Source: Mucilaginibacter frigoritolerans
GTDB taxonomy: Bacteria; Bacteroidota; Bacteroidia; Sphingobacteriales; Sphingobacteriaceae
DNA: 64,000 nt
Assembly (NCBI RefSeq): GCF_007830615.1
Contig: NZ_VLLI01000002.1
Span: 248,001-312,000 of the forward strand
Reading direction: 5' to 3'
Shown here: piece after piece, positions 52,380 through 61,975 of the stretch
How positions within the stretch are numbered: the first letter of the stretch is position 1
Layout: every line of letters starts with the position of its first letter
Notes under the pieces: generated by a model
Databases searched by the model: none
Told to the model about the DNA's origin: nothing
Seen by the model: only the letters and a program-made list of their open reading frames with translations
Translations under genes and position numbers: made by a program

Positions 52380-53573
52380 CTAATTCCCCAATTGTTTAAC
52401 CGCTAAATAAGCCATTAAACCGGTGCTTATTTTAAAAGCATCTTCTTCCACATCAAAGGTTGGTGTGTGTACTGACGAGGTGATGCCGCGGCTCTCATTA
52501 CGGGTACCTAAACGGTAAAAACAAGAGTCGGCTACCTGTGAGTAATAGGCAAAATCTTCAGCCGCCATCCAGATATCCAGGTCGAGTACGTTTTCTTTAC
52601 CCAAATAATCTTCAGCGTGGCCACGGGTTGCATGCGTTAGTTTTTCTTCATTGATCAGGAAAGGGTAACCGCGCATAATATTAAAATCACAGCTTCCGCC
52701 CATACTTTCGGCAATGCCTTCGGCCATTTTTTTCATTTTGATATGAGCCTCACCGCGCCATTTTTCATCCATTGTACGGAAGGTTCCTTCCAGATAAACC
52801 TCATTCGGAATAACATTGGTGGCACCATTGGCAATCACTTTTCCAAATGAAAGCACCGATGGGCTCTTCGGATCAGCAAAACGACTCACTACCTGTTGCA
52901 ATGCGGTTAGTATATGTGCGGTAATAATTACCGGATCAATGTTTTGTTGTGGTTGCGCACCATGGCCGCCTTTACCATGCACGGTTACATAAATTTCATC
53001 GGTAGAGGCCATGTATTTCCCTGCACGGAAACCTACTTTCCCAGCATCAATTAAAGGCATTACATGCTGCCCTAAAACTGCCTGCGGTTTTGGGTTCTCT
53101 AATACGCCTTCTTTTATCATCAAACTGGCACCGCCAGGTAATTTTTCTTCTGCCGGTTGAAAGATCAGTTTAACTGTTCCGCCAAACTCGCTTTTCAGAT
53201 CGGTCAATATTTTGGCAGTCCCTAACAGGGATGAAGTATGTGCATCATGTCCACAAGCGTGCATTACACCAGTATTTTGTGATTTGTATGGCACATCATT
53301 GGCTTCCAAAATGGGTAAAGCATCCATATCTGCACGCAAGGCAACAACCTTGTCTGATGGTTTGTCGCCTTTAATTAAAGCAACCAAACCATTATCGGCC
53401 ATTCTTTCATATTTCAGGCCCAATGCATCAAGCCTTGAGGCTACAAACGCAGAGGTTTCTACTTCATGAAAAGAAAGTTCGGGATGTGAATGTAAATGAC
53501 GGCGGGTAGCCACCACATCGTTAAAAATATCCTGGGATAGCTGCTGAATTTTTTCTTTAATCATTGGATGCAT
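52380..53573 (-). CDS. M20 family amidohydrolase
   Basis: The 397-residue protein is a HipO/AmhX-like metalloamidohydrolase: RRHLHSHPELSFHEVETSAF, ALRADMDALPI, MHACGHDAHTSSLLGTAKIL (metal ligands), QPAEEKLPGGASLMIKEGVLENPK, and later IWMAAEDFAYYSQV. It removes acyl groups from N-acyl amino acids. The gene start overlaps the SPOR gene by 17 bp, so they may be coupled. Confidence 0.93.
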   Translation of the reverse strand: MHPMIKEKIQQLSQDIFNDVVATRRHLHSHPELSFHEVETSAFVASRLDALGLKYERMADNGLVALIKGDKPSDKVVALRADMDALPILEANDVPYKSQNTGVMHACGHDAHTSSLLGTAKILTDLKSEFGGTVKLIFQPAEEKLPGGASLMIKEGVLENPKPQAVLGQHVMPLIDAGKVGFRAGKYMASTDEIYVTVHGKGGHGAQPQQNIDPVIITAHILTALQQVVSRFADPKSPSVLSFGKVIANGATNVIPNEVYLEGTFRTMDEKWRGEAHIKMKKMAEGIAESMGGSCDFNIMRGYPFLINEEKLTHATRGHAEDYLGKENVLDLDIWMAAEDFAYYSQVADSCFYRLGTRNESRGITSSVHTPTFDVEEDAFKISTGLMAYLAVKQLGN

Positions 53574-53994
53574 CAGTTTTAGGCGGGTTGATCTTACCCG
53601 GTATAATAAACAGGCTGGTAAACTTATCTCTCAAATCGTTTTGTAATTTTTGGGCCTCCAGCTTTGTTCTGAAATCACCAACCTGCACTTTAAAGTTAGG
53701 TTCGGTATATAAAACGTAAGTTCTTATTTCGGGGTATTCGTTCGAGAAACGGGCTTGTGCATTATAAGCATCCTGCCTGTTGGAACCAAAGAAAATTTGT
53801 ACCCGGTAACCGGATGTTGTTTCTTCACCAAGACCCACGCCTTTACTCAAAGAAGCCCTGCGGGCAATCAGTGTATCAATTAGCGGATCTTTTACAACCT
53901 CCACTTTGCCCCGGGTTTGGGCGTGTGATAGTGCCGGTAAAACAAACAGCACAAAAAAAATGCTGCAACTTATCCAACTAATTTTAGCTTTCAT
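53557..53994 (-). CDS. SPOR-domain protein
   Basis: The 145-residue protein has an N-terminal hydrophobic segment (ISCSIFFVLFVLPALSHA) that looks like a signal peptide. The C-terminal SPOR-like domain (residues about 62-130) reads YRVQIFFGSNRQDAYNAQARFSNEYP and FKVQVGDFRTKLEAQKLQNDLRDKF. SPOR domains bind denuded peptidoglycan at division sites. It overlaps the M20 gene start by 17 bp and lies between that gene and secA. Confidence 0.88.
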   Translation of the reverse strand: MKAKISWISCSIFFVLFVLPALSHAQTRGKVEVVKDPLIDTLIARRASLSKGVGLGEETTSGYRVQIFFGSNRQDAYNAQARFSNEYPEIRTYVLYTEPNFKVQVGDFRTKLEAQKLQNDLRDKFTSLFIIPGKINPPKTDASND

Positions 53995-53995
53995 A

Positions 53996-54079
53996 GCCCC
54001 CTCTAAATCTCCCCCGGTAGGGGAGACTTTTAATTTTAAGTTTTTAAAGTCCTCCCTACCGGGGAGGGTTGGGTGGGGC
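53996..54079. repeat. GC-rich palindromic repeat, second copy
   Basis: The sequence shares GCCCCCTCTAAATCTCCCCC, then a GGTAGGGGAGACTTT arm, an A/T-rich middle and CCTCCCTACCGGGGAGG with the repeat at 31076-31167. The right end differs (GGTTGGGTGGGGC). It fills the whole gap between the SPOR gene start and the secA stop. Confidence 0.85.
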
Positions 54080-54082
54080 CAA

Positions 54083-57000
54083 TTAATTCTGACCTACGCC
54101 GTGGCAGTTTTTGTATTTTTTGCCGCTTCCGCAAGGACAAGGATCATTTCTGCCAATTTTTTGCTCAACCCTTACCGGGGTGGCTTTTTGCAACTCGCGC
54201 ATATCCTGCATTGCTGCGCCATTAGCTTCATTCACCAATTCCGGTTTTGAAGTGCGCATTTTTTTCAGGTCAAGCTTAGGTTGAGGTTTTGCTTCGCGGA
54301 TGTCATCAGCTTGCTGTTGTACCGGGATACCTCCTCTGAACAGGAAGCTTACCAGCTCCTTGTTAACAGTTGCCAGCATTTGGCGGAACAATTCAAAAGC
54401 CTCAAATTTATAAACCAATAACGGGTCCTTTTGTTCGTAAACTGCATTTTGTACAGATTGTTTTAACTCATCCATCTCGCGCAGGTGCTCTTTCCAGGCG
54501 TCATCAATCAGGTACAGGGTAACATTTTTTTCAAATGATTTAAACACTTCCAAACCATGATTTTTCACTGCCTTCTGTAATGGAACAGATACTTGTATAC
54601 CATGCACACCGTCAGTAAACGGAACAACTATGTTTTCTACATATTCGCCACGGGTATCAAACACATCTTTTAATACCGGGTAAGCCTGTTGTGCAATAGC
54701 GTCCTGTTTGCGTTTGTAAAACTCCATCACTTCAGCAAAAACCCTGTCAACCAGCTTGTTGATGGTTAAGCCCGTAAATTCATCGTGAGATAGTTCCACA
54801 TCTACCGAGAACAGGCGGATAATTTCCAGGTTAAAGCCTTCGTAATTGTTTGATTCTTTGTATTCGGTTACTACATCTTCCACCACATCAAAAATGGTGT
54901 TGTTAATGTCAACCTCTAAACGCTCGCCAAATAAAGCATTTTTACGTTTTGCATAAATAACGGTACGCTGTGAGTTCATCACGTCGTCATATTCCAGCAA
55001 ACGTTTACGGATACCAAAGTTGTTTTCTTCTACTTTCTTCTGCGCACGCTCAATAGAGTTAGAGATCATAGAGTGTTGGATCACTTCACCTTCTTCAATA
55101 CCCATGCGCACCATCAGGTTCGATATTCTTTCAGAACCGAACAAACGCATCAGATTGTCTTCCAATGAAACGAAGAATTGTGATGAACCCGGATCACCCT
55201 GACGACCGGCACGACCACGTAACTGGCGGTCAACACGGCGCGACTCGTGGCGCTCTGTACCCACAATGGCTAAACCACCGGCATCTTTAACGCCAGGGCC
55301 TAATTTTATATCCGTACCACGACCAGCCATGTTAGTAGCAATAGTCACCGTACTTGCTTTACCGGCTTCAGCCACAATATCGGCTTCTTTCTGGTGCATT
55401 TTGGCATTCAGTACGTTATGTTTAATACCGCGCAGCTTCAGCATGCGGCTCAGTAATTCTGAAATTTCAACAGATGTTGTACCTACCAGTACCGGGCGGC
55501 CAGCTTGTGTTAAAGCCACAATTTCTTCGGCGACCGCATTGTATTTTTCACGGACAGTACGATAAACCAGATCATGCCTGTCTTCGCGGCTGGTTGAAGT
55601 ATTGGTTGGTATTTCTACCACGTCCAGTTTGTAAATTTCCCAGAACTCCCCTGCTTCTGTAACAGCAGTACCGGTCATACCGCAAAGTTTGTGGTACATA
55701 CGGAAGTAGTTTTGCAGGGTAATGGTTGCAAAGGTTTGGGTAGCATCCTCTACCTTAACATTTTCTTTAGCCTCAATAGCCTGGTGCAAACCATCAGAGT
55801 AACGGCGGCCATCTAATACACGGCCGGTTTGCTCATCTACAATTTTTACTTTGCCTTCGTCAAGGATGTATTCTGTATCTTTTTCAAACAGGGTATAAGC
55901 TTTCAGCAATTGGTTTACCGAGTGGATTCGTTCTGATTTTATAGAGAAATCGCGCATCAGCTCATCCTTATTGGCGATTTTTTGTTCGGCTGGTAAATCA
56001 GACTTTTCAATTTCAGCAATTTCTGTACCCACATCAGGCATCACAAAGAAATGAGGGTCTTCACCCGAAGTGGTGATTAGTTCAATTCCTTTTTCTGCCA
56101 GTTCAACCTGGTTATTCTTTTCATCTATAATAAAAAACAGCTCGGCATCTACCTTATGCATTTCCTTACTTTGGTCCTGCATATAGTAGTTTTCTGATTT
56201 TAATAAAAGCTGCCTGTTGCCGCCTTCACTTAAATATTTTATTAAAGCTTTGCTCTTCGGTAAACCTCTGAAAGCACGTAATAAAGCTAATCCACCTTCT
56301 TCAGGACCAGTTTTGCCTTCGGCAATCAATTTTTTGGCTTCGTTCAATACACCGTTAACATATGCTTTTTGTGCATTTACCAAACGTTCAATACGCGGTT
56401 TCAACTCATAAAACTCATGCTCATCACCGCGGGGTATTGGGCCAGATATAATTAAAGGTGTACGGGCATCATCAATTAAAACGGAGTCAACTTCATCCAC
56501 CATGGCAAAATGCAGCTTGCCTTGTACCAGCTCTTCAGGGCTACGTGTCATATTGTCACGCAGGTAATCGAAACCAAATTCGTTATTGGTACCAAAAATA
56601 ATATCACTCATGTACGCTTTGCGGCGTTCTTCTGAATTCGGCTCATGCCTGTCTATACAATCAACCGATAAACCATGGAATTCATACAGCGGACCCATCC
56701 ATTCAGAGTCACGACGTGCCAGATAGTCATTCACGGTTACAATATGTACACCCTGACCGGCCAAAGCATTTAGGTAAGCAGGCAATGTTGCTACCAAGGT
56801 TTTACCTTCACCCGTAGCCATTTCCGAAATTTTACCCTGGTGCAATACAATACCGCCAATCAGCTGTACATCATAATGTACCATGTCCCATGTTACTTCG
56901 TTTCCTGCGGCAATCCACTTATTATGGTGGATGGCTTTATCACCCTTAATCAAAACATTTGATTTACGAGCAGCCAAATCACGGTCAAACTGGGTTGCCG

Positions 57001-57391
57001 TAACTTCAATGGTTGCGTTTTCTTTTAAACGTTTAGCCGTTTCTTTTACCACAGCAAAAGCCTCGGGTAAAATGCGCATTAAAATAACTTCCAGCTCTTT
57101 ATTGCGGTCTTTTTCCAGCTTATCCAGTTGGGTATATAACTCAACTTTCTCGCTAACATCTATATCCGGATTATTGTCCGTTTTGTCTTTTATCTCTTTA
57201 ATCTGGCTGTCAATTTCGGCAAGACCCTCGGCTATAATTTCTTTAAAGCCTATTGTTTTGGCCCTCAGCTCGTCATGGCTTATATCGCCAAGCTTGGCAA
57301 ATTCAGCCTTAACCTTTTCAACCAAAGGCATCAAACTTTTAACATCCCGTTCTGATTTGCTTCCGAAAAGCTTACTTATAAAATTTAACAT
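54083..57391 (-). CDS. secA: preprotein translocase ATPase SecA
   Basis: From ATG 57391 the protein has 1102 residues, longer than the E. coli form and typical of Bacteroidota. It carries [26 protein letters not shown] with the Walker A motif (residues about 180-205), [20 protein letters not shown] (DEAD-like motif), [30 protein letters not shown] and [18 protein letters not shown]-terminal SEC-C zinc motif ([16 protein letters not shown]) ends it. It drives protein export through SecYEG. The frame is open to 57433, but the sequence from 57391 fits the family start. Confidence 0.97.
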   Translation of the reverse strand: MLNFISKLFGSKSERDVKSLMPLVEKVKAEFAKLGDISHDELRAKTIGFKEIIAEGLAEIDSQIKEIKDKTDNNPDIDVSEKVELYTQLDKLEKDRNKELEVILMRILPEAFAVVKETAKRLKENATIEVTATQFDRDLAARKSNVLIKGDKAIHHNKWIAAGNEVTWDMVHYDVQLIGGIVLHQGKISEMATGEGKTLVATLPAYLNALAGQGVHIVTVNDYLARRDSEWMGPLYEFHGLSVDCIDRHEPNSEERRKAYMSDIIFGTNNEFGFDYLRDNMTRSPEELVQGKLHFAMVDEVDSVLIDDARTPLIISGPIPRGDEHEFYELKPRIERLVNAQKAYVNGVLNEAKKLIAEGKTGPEEGGLALLRAFRGLPKSKALIKYLSEGGNRQLLLKSENYYMQDQSKEMHKVDAELFFIIDEKNNQVELAEKGIELITTSGEDPHFFVMPDVGTEIAEIEKSDLPAEQKIANKDELMRDFSIKSERIHSVNQLLKAYTLFEKDTEYILDEGKVKIVDEQTGRVLDGRRYSDGLHQAIEAKENVKVEDATQTFATITLQNYFRMYHKLCGMTGTAVTEAGEFWEIYKLDVVEIPTNTSTSREDRHDLVYRTVREKYNAVAEEIVALTQAGRPVLVGTTSVEISELLSRMLKLRGIKHNVLNAKMHQKEADIVAEAGKASTVTIATNMAGRGTDIKLGPGVKDAGGLAIVGTERHESRRVDRQLRGRAGRQGDPGSSQFFVSLEDNLMRLFGSERISNLMVRMGIEEGEVIQHSMISNSIERAQKKVEENNFGIRKRLLEYDDVMNSQRTVIYAKRKNALFGERLEVDINNTIFDVVEDVVTEYKESNNYEGFNLEIIRLFSVDVELSHDEFTGLTINKLVDRVFAEVMEFYKRKQDAIAQQAYPVLKDVFDTRGEYVENIVVPFTDGVHGIQVSVPLQKAVKNHGLEVFKSFEKNVTLYLIDDAWKEHLREMDELKQSVQNAVYEQKDPLLVYKFEAFELFRQMLATVNKELVSFLFRGGIPVQQQADDIREAKPQPKLDLKKMRTSKPELVNEANGAAMQDMRELQKATPVRVEQKIGRNDPCPCGSGKKYKNCHGVGQN

Positions 57392-57724
57392 GTTATTTTT
57401 TATCTGTGGCAATAAACTCAACAATTGCGCCATAGCAAAAATGAGCCATTATGACAGGCAAAGTTAGTGATTTCACATGATGATTTCACCGATTTGTTTC
57501 TGTTGATTTCACTGATTTTTGCAAGAGATCAAAAAGAAAAAGGGTAATTATGATGACAAAGGGGCGTAATTGGGGGGTACTTGAAGGGTGCGTGATCTAT
57601 TAATAAACCGCTATCGTGGTTACTTATAGTTTTCACTAAGATCAATAATTGAAATCATTCGCCAATTGATAAAATCATCAAAAAATCGGTGAAATCTATT
57701 AATATCAGTGCAATCACAAAATTA
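57392..57724. other. intergenic stretch with inverted GATTTCACCGATTT repeats
   Basis: The 333-bp gap between the secA start and the JmjC-like gene holds GATTTCACCGATTT (57482-57495) and its exact inverse AAATCGGTGAAATC (57683-57696), which enclose about 200 bp of AT-rich sequence with no coding frame. Similar GTGAAATC words occur at 50126-50140 after asnS. The secA promoter probably lies in the right third. Confidence 0.6.
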
Positions 57725-58609
57725 TTATCTTTCCTGTACTTTCATAATTTCGCCTACAATTTTACCATAGGCCAGTACCGGAGCGGCAGCAAACGATATT
57801 TTTCTTTTCCAGTTAACGTAACGATCATAGATAAAATCATCCCAGTTATGTCCGTTTAATTGTGCCCGTCCCAGTGAAATACATGGCTCGGTAATTTTAG
57901 TGGTATGCCACCATCCTGCCGGGAAAAGCAGGGTTTCGCCCTGGTTTAGCGTAAACTCAATGGGTTTGGCATTTTTAAAAAGAGGGAACCTTTCGTAATC
58001 GGGATCCAGGAAATTAACCTGCGAAAACTTTGGGTTATTATAATAGGGGTACATGTATGGCGTTTGCTCGGGAGGGTACATGATAAAATCTTTCGACCCA
58101 TATATCTGCGTTATCTGCGTGTGCATAAACAAAGCATCAAAATGCAGGAATGGAAAGCTGGAGCCATTACCACCCAAAAATATCTCATAAACTGTTGTGC
58201 CCTGTAACAATTGTTTAGGCATCAGTTTATGATTAATACGATCCAGTTTTCCATAAATAATTTCGGGTAAAAAATATTCCATCAATTCAGGAAATACTTC
58301 TTTTACATCGAAATTAAAAGGGTAGGGTGCCGGGGATTCGGCGGTAGAGACCATCATCATGTCCACAAAGTCGGCCATTTTATAAACAACCCCGTTTATA
58401 TCTTTAGTAATATGTCCGTAATGCTCTTTAAAATATGCGGGAGTAAAATCTTTTAGTGCCTTCCAGTCCTTTGCCGCATCTGTTAACACCACCGGGAGGG
58501 ATTTTTCTACATATTCTCTTATAAACTCTTGTTGCGATAAATCGGTACGCCTGTCAACAGTGGTAATTTCCCGGTGTTTTACAGGGGTCTGCAATTGCTC
58601 AATAAGCAT
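57725..58609 (-). CDS. cupin-like (JmjC-type) protein
   Basis: The 294-residue protein fits the cupin_8/JmjC-like family: SLPVVLTDAAKDWKALKDFTPAYFKEHYGH (residues about 34-63), FPFLHFDALFMHTQITQIYGSKDFIMYPP with the HxD metal pair, and LNQGETLLFPAGWWHTTKI with the distal His. Such proteins are Fe(II)/2-oxoglutarate-dependent hydroxylases. The target is unknown. Confidence 0.88.
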   Translation of the reverse strand: MLIEQLQTPVKHREITTVDRRTDLSQQEFIREYVEKSLPVVLTDAAKDWKALKDFTPAYFKEHYGHITKDINGVVYKMADFVDMMMVSTAESPAPYPFNFDVKEVFPELMEYFLPEIIYGKLDRINHKLMPKQLLQGTTVYEIFLGGNGSSFPFLHFDALFMHTQITQIYGSKDFIMYPPEQTPYMYPYYNNPKFSQVNFLDPDYERFPLFKNAKPIEFTLNQGETLLFPAGWWHTTKITEPCISLGRAQLNGHNWDDFIYDRYVNWKRKISFAAAPVLAYGKIVGEIMKVQER

Positions 58610-58738
58610 ATAATCAGGTTTACTTAATCCTCAGTTAAAATAAAGTTAGGGCCAAACTTTTAGTTATACGGACAATGCTGTACTAAGGTTATAATATGAA
58701 AATTTTAATTTAAAGAGATGGTTTTTAGCCTGGTACGG

Positions 58739-59260
58739 CTACAGATCATCTTCCGGATCGGTGTCATCTTCACCATCCTCATCCTCAAATTCATTAAAAA
58801 AGCGATCTTCATCAAACATCAGTTCCTCCAGCTTTTCCTGTTCGGGGGTGCTAGCATCAAAGCGGATGGCCCAGTTATCGGGAATATCATAGGTTTTATC
58901 AAAACTGCGTATCCAATCAACAAAAACAAGCCTGAACTCATCAACCTTATCGCGCATCAGGTTTACATAGTCTTCTTCATTAATTTTCATCATGGAGGCA
59001 AAAGATACCGCATTAAACATATCCTGGCAGGCAATTTTTATCAATACTGCATTTTGCATCCTTAATGAATATAATCCCCCGCCTTCAGCCCCTGCAATTT
59101 TGGCCTGAATAAGTGATGCATTACTAAACATTTGGCCTGCCAGATGCTCCTTCATCTCATCCTCCTTCAAGGACTCAGCAATTACTTCAGCCAGGTCAAA
59201 TAGCTCTTGTGCTTTTTGATACACTGGCAATTTTTCATATTTGTCTGATTTGCGAGACAT
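58739..59260 (-). CDS. four-helix-bundle-like hypothetical protein with acidic tail
   Basis: This 173-residue protein contains YEKLPVYQKAQELFDLAEVIAESL near the N-terminus, which recalls the four-helix-bundle family related to the 23S rRNA intervening-sequence protein. The C-terminal 40 residues are very acidic (FNEFEDEDGEDDTDPEDD). No signal or membrane segment is present. Its function is unknown. It is divergent from purD. Confidence 0.7.
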   Translation of the reverse strand: MSRKSDKYEKLPVYQKAQELFDLAEVIAESLKEDEMKEHLAGQMFSNASLIQAKIAGAEGGGLYSLRMQNAVLIKIACQDMFNAVSFASMMKINEEDYVNLMRDKVDEFRLVFVDWIRSFDKTYDIPDNWAIRFDASTPEQEKLEELMFDEDRFFNEFEDEDGEDDTDPEDDL

Positions 59261-59352
59261 TTAGGTATCTGTTTTAATGTGAAGATACCATTATTTCATC
59301 ACGCAAACAATTTTTGAGTTAACTGGAAAGTCCGACTTTCGGACTAAAAATC

Positions 59353-59360
59353 TATCTTTG
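59353..59360 (+). promoter_or_regulatory. -7 box TATCTTTG directly before purD
   Basis: TATCTTTG is followed by ACCC and then ATG 59365. The expected start of transcription falls at or next to the start codon, so the mRNA is probably leaderless, as for prfB. Confidence 0.6.
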
Positions 59361-59364
59361 ACCC

Positions 59365-60639
59365 ATGAATATCCTGCTCCTTGGTTCGGGTGGAAGGGAA
59401 AGTGCCTTCGCCTGGAAAATCTCTCAGAGTCCAAAATGTGAAAAACTTTTCATAGCACCCGGAAATGCCGGTACCGGAAAGTACGGCACCAACTGCAATG
59501 TAAAAGTAACAGACTTTGAAGGCATTAAGCAACTGGCTTTAACCAACCATATAGATCTGGTACTGGTTGGTCCGGAAGAACCATTGGTTAAAGGTATCCA
59601 TGATTTTTTTCTGGCAGATGAGCAAATAAAACATATCCCGGTTATTGGCCCGCAGGCCGAAGGCGCGCAACTGGAAGGCAGCAAAGATTTTTCCAAACAG
59701 TTTATGGAGCGCCATAATATCCCAGCGGCGGCATCCAAAACTTTCACTAAAGACACGTTGCAGGAAGGTTTTGAATACCTGGCCACTATTGGTTTGCCCA
59801 TTGTATTAAAGGCTGATGGTTTGGCAGCAGGTAAAGGTGTATTGATTTGCCTGAGCGTAGAGGAAGCACAGCAGGAACTAAAGGAAATGCTTACCGAAGC
59901 CAAATTTGGCGATGCCAGTTCACGGGTTGTTGTTGAGCAGTTTTTACAGGGGATTGAACTTTCGGTTTTTGTGATGAGCGATGGCACCCATTATAAAATT
60001 TTACCCGAAGCTAAAGATTATAAACGTATTGGAGAGGGTGATACCGGTTTAAATACCGGAGGTATGGGTTCTGTTTCACCTGTTCCGTTTGCTGATGCTG
60101 CTTTTATGCAGAAGGTAGAAGAACGCGTTATTATTCCTACCGTTAACGGGTTGAAAAAAGAAAACATCCCCTACAACGGTTTTATTTTTATTGGGTTGAT
60201 GAATTGCAACGGTGAGCCATGGGTAATTGAATACAATTGCCGTATGGGCGATCCGGAAACGGAGAGCGTGATGCGCAGGATAGATTCAGACTTTGTTGAT
60301 CTTTTATCTGGCGTGGCCGAAGGCAATTTAAACGAAAAAGAATTGGTCATTTCCCCAAAAACAGCCGCAACCGTAGTGATGGTTGCAGGAGGGTATCCGG
60401 GCGAATATTTAAAAGATAAAATTATTACAGGCATTGAGAATGTACATGAATCAGAGGTTTTTCATGCCGGCACTTACCTTGATGGTGAAGATATTAAAAC
60501 ATCTGGCGGCAGGGTTTTAGCTGTAACCAGCTTACAAAACGATATGTTTACTGCCTTGCAACAAGCCACTGCCGATGCGGCCCGTATTTATTATGATGCC
60601 ATGTATTTCAGAAAAGATATTGGTTTTGATTTGCTATAA
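59365..60639 (+). CDS. purD: phosphoribosylamine-glycine ligase
   Basis: The 424-residue ATP-grasp enzyme begins MNILLLGSGGRESAFAWKIS and has GPEEPLVKGIHDFF, KDFSKQFMERHNIPAA, VLKADGLAAGKGV (ATP site), LNTGGMGSVSPVPF, and IEYNCRMGDPETESVMRRIDSDFVDL. It makes glycinamide ribonucleotide in purine synthesis. A -7 box lies 4 bp before its ATG, consistent with a leaderless message. Terminator downstream. Confidence 0.97.
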   Translation: MNILLLGSGGRESAFAWKISQSPKCEKLFIAPGNAGTGKYGTNCNVKVTDFEGIKQLALTNHIDLVLVGPEEPLVKGIHDFFLADEQIKHIPVIGPQAEGAQLEGSKDFSKQFMERHNIPAAASKTFTKDTLQEGFEYLATIGLPIVLKADGLAAGKGVLICLSVEEAQQELKEMLTEAKFGDASSRVVVEQFLQGIELSVFVMSDGTHYKILPEAKDYKRIGEGDTGLNTGGMGSVSPVPFADAAFMQKVEERVIIPTVNGLKKENIPYNGFIFIGLMNCNGEPWVIEYNCRMGDPETESVMRRIDSDFVDLLSGVAEGNLNEKELVISPKTAATVVMVAGGYPGEYLKDKIITGIENVHESEVFHAGTYLDGEDIKTSGGRVLAVTSLQNDMFTALQQATADAARIYYDAMYFRKDIGFDLL

Positions 60640-60701
60640 ATAGCTCATTAAGTCATTGGATTTTGTGGATGGTTAGCGAGTTATAAAGACTGTAAAAATT
60701 T

Positions 60702-60738
60702 AAAAGGCGTAAGAGAAAAATCCTCTTACGCCTTTTTT
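60702..60738. terminator. bidirectional terminator after purD
   Basis: A perfect 14-bp stem (AAAAGGCGTAAGAG / CTCTTACGCCTTTT) with a 7-nt loop is followed by T residues. It serves purD and the convergent TlpA-like gene. Confidence 0.9.
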
Positions 60739-60763
60739 AATGACTCAATTATTAAATGACCAA

Positions 60764-61894
60764 TTAAATCTTACCAAAAAGTTCTTCCAGTTTTTCTTCC
60801 AGATCATCGCCTCTCAGATTTTTGGCAATGATTTTTCCATTAGGGTCAATTAAAAAGTTTTGAGGGATAGCGCGTACTGCGTATAAACCAGCTGTTTTGC
60901 TGTTCCAGAATTTAAGGTCTGAAACCTGGGTCCAGGTAAGGCCGTCTTTATGTATCGCGTTCAGCCATTTATCTTTTGCATTCGGGCGATCCAGAGAAAC
61001 ACCAATGATGGTAAATTTTTGTCCCTTGTAATGATTGTACGCTTTTACAACATTCGGGTTTTCATGACGGCACGGTCCGCACCATGATGCCCAGAAATCA
61101 ATCAGTACGTATTTGCCTCTGAATGATGATAAGTTAACGATGTTGCCGCTGGTATCGGCTTCTGCAAATTCAGGAGCGGTAGCGCCTATAGCTACTGCCT
61201 GTATTCTTGGCAGCAGTTCGGCAAACTTTTTACCGGCGCTGGTTTCTTTTACCGCAGGCGTAAGGTTATCATACAAAGGTACAATTTCAGCATAATCAGC
61301 ACCATAAGCAAAACTTTGCAAAACGGTTAAGCTAACATATGAATCAGGATTATCCTGTATGAATTTTTTGTTTATGGCATTTTCGCGTAACTCAATTGCC
61401 TTTTCTGCCTTATTATATTCTTTCTCATACACTTCAGATTCTTTATCGGCCTTTGATGCTACACTTTTTTTGGCTTCAAGCAAATCGTAGTCATCATTTA
61501 TCGGTTTAATAACCTGATCATAACGTTCGTTATCATTATTGGTTTTGGTGCCGGTAGCTTTTGCACTTAAAAGAGAATCGGGACTGTTAACAATGATGTT
61601 TCCCTGTTCAATATAAATGCTTTTATAATCGTGAGTGTTAGGTCCTGTGCCTTTTTTGTTCAAAACCAGGTAAGCGTTTTGAGGATTAGGGCCAATAGTG
61701 CCTTCAAACTGAAACTTACCGCCATTAACCACAACCGAGTCGGTTACCGTTTTACCATTTACTGCATGCTCCAGATAAACCTTGGCGGGGCTTGTATAGG
61801 TTGTATTTATGGAACCTGTAATGTTGTATTTACCATCCTGGGCAAACACAATTGCAGGAATGCTGGCAACAGCAAATAATAAAAGTTTTTTCAT
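60764..61894 (-). CDS. TlpA-like thioredoxin-fold lipid/redox protein with DUF4369, copy 1
   Basis: The 376-residue protein has a signal peptide (LLLFAVASIPAIVFAQ). The N-terminal domain (residues about 20-120) is DUF4369-like (YNITGSINTTYTSPAKVYLE), a helical linker follows, and a C-terminal TlpA-type thioredoxin domain carries DFWASWCGPCRHENPNVVKAY (CxxC around residue 270) and RAIPQNFLIDPNGKIIAKNLRG. It probably acts as a periplasmic disulfide reductase. A paralogue lies 81 bp upstream. Confidence 0.93.
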   Translation of the reverse strand: MKKLLLFAVASIPAIVFAQDGKYNITGSINTTYTSPAKVYLEHAVNGKTVTDSVVVNGGKFQFEGTIGPNPQNAYLVLNKKGTGPNTHDYKSIYIEQGNIIVNSPDSLLSAKATGTKTNNDNERYDQVIKPINDDYDLLEAKKSVASKADKESEVYEKEYNKAEKAIELRENAINKKFIQDNPDSYVSLTVLQSFAYGADYAEIVPLYDNLTPAVKETSAGKKFAELLPRIQAVAIGATAPEFAEADTSGNIVNLSSFRGKYVLIDFWASWCGPCRHENPNVVKAYNHYKGQKFTIIGVSLDRPNAKDKWLNAIHKDGLTWTQVSDLKFWNSKTAGLYAVRAIPQNFLIDPNGKIIAKNLRGDDLEEKLEELFGKI

Positions 61895-61975
61895 TGTTAA
61901 TTTTTAACGCAAAATATAATATTACAGGCAATTAAAAAAATGTTGCCAGCAATAGTTACATAAAATTAACCTTGT

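Noticed and set aside
56883..57467. 194-codon open frame opposite secA
   Set aside because: It is an antisense shadow of the secA N-terminal region with Ser/Leu-rich composition; similar long shadows oppose purD (59424-59987), an SDR (3935-4300) and asnS (48710-48997).
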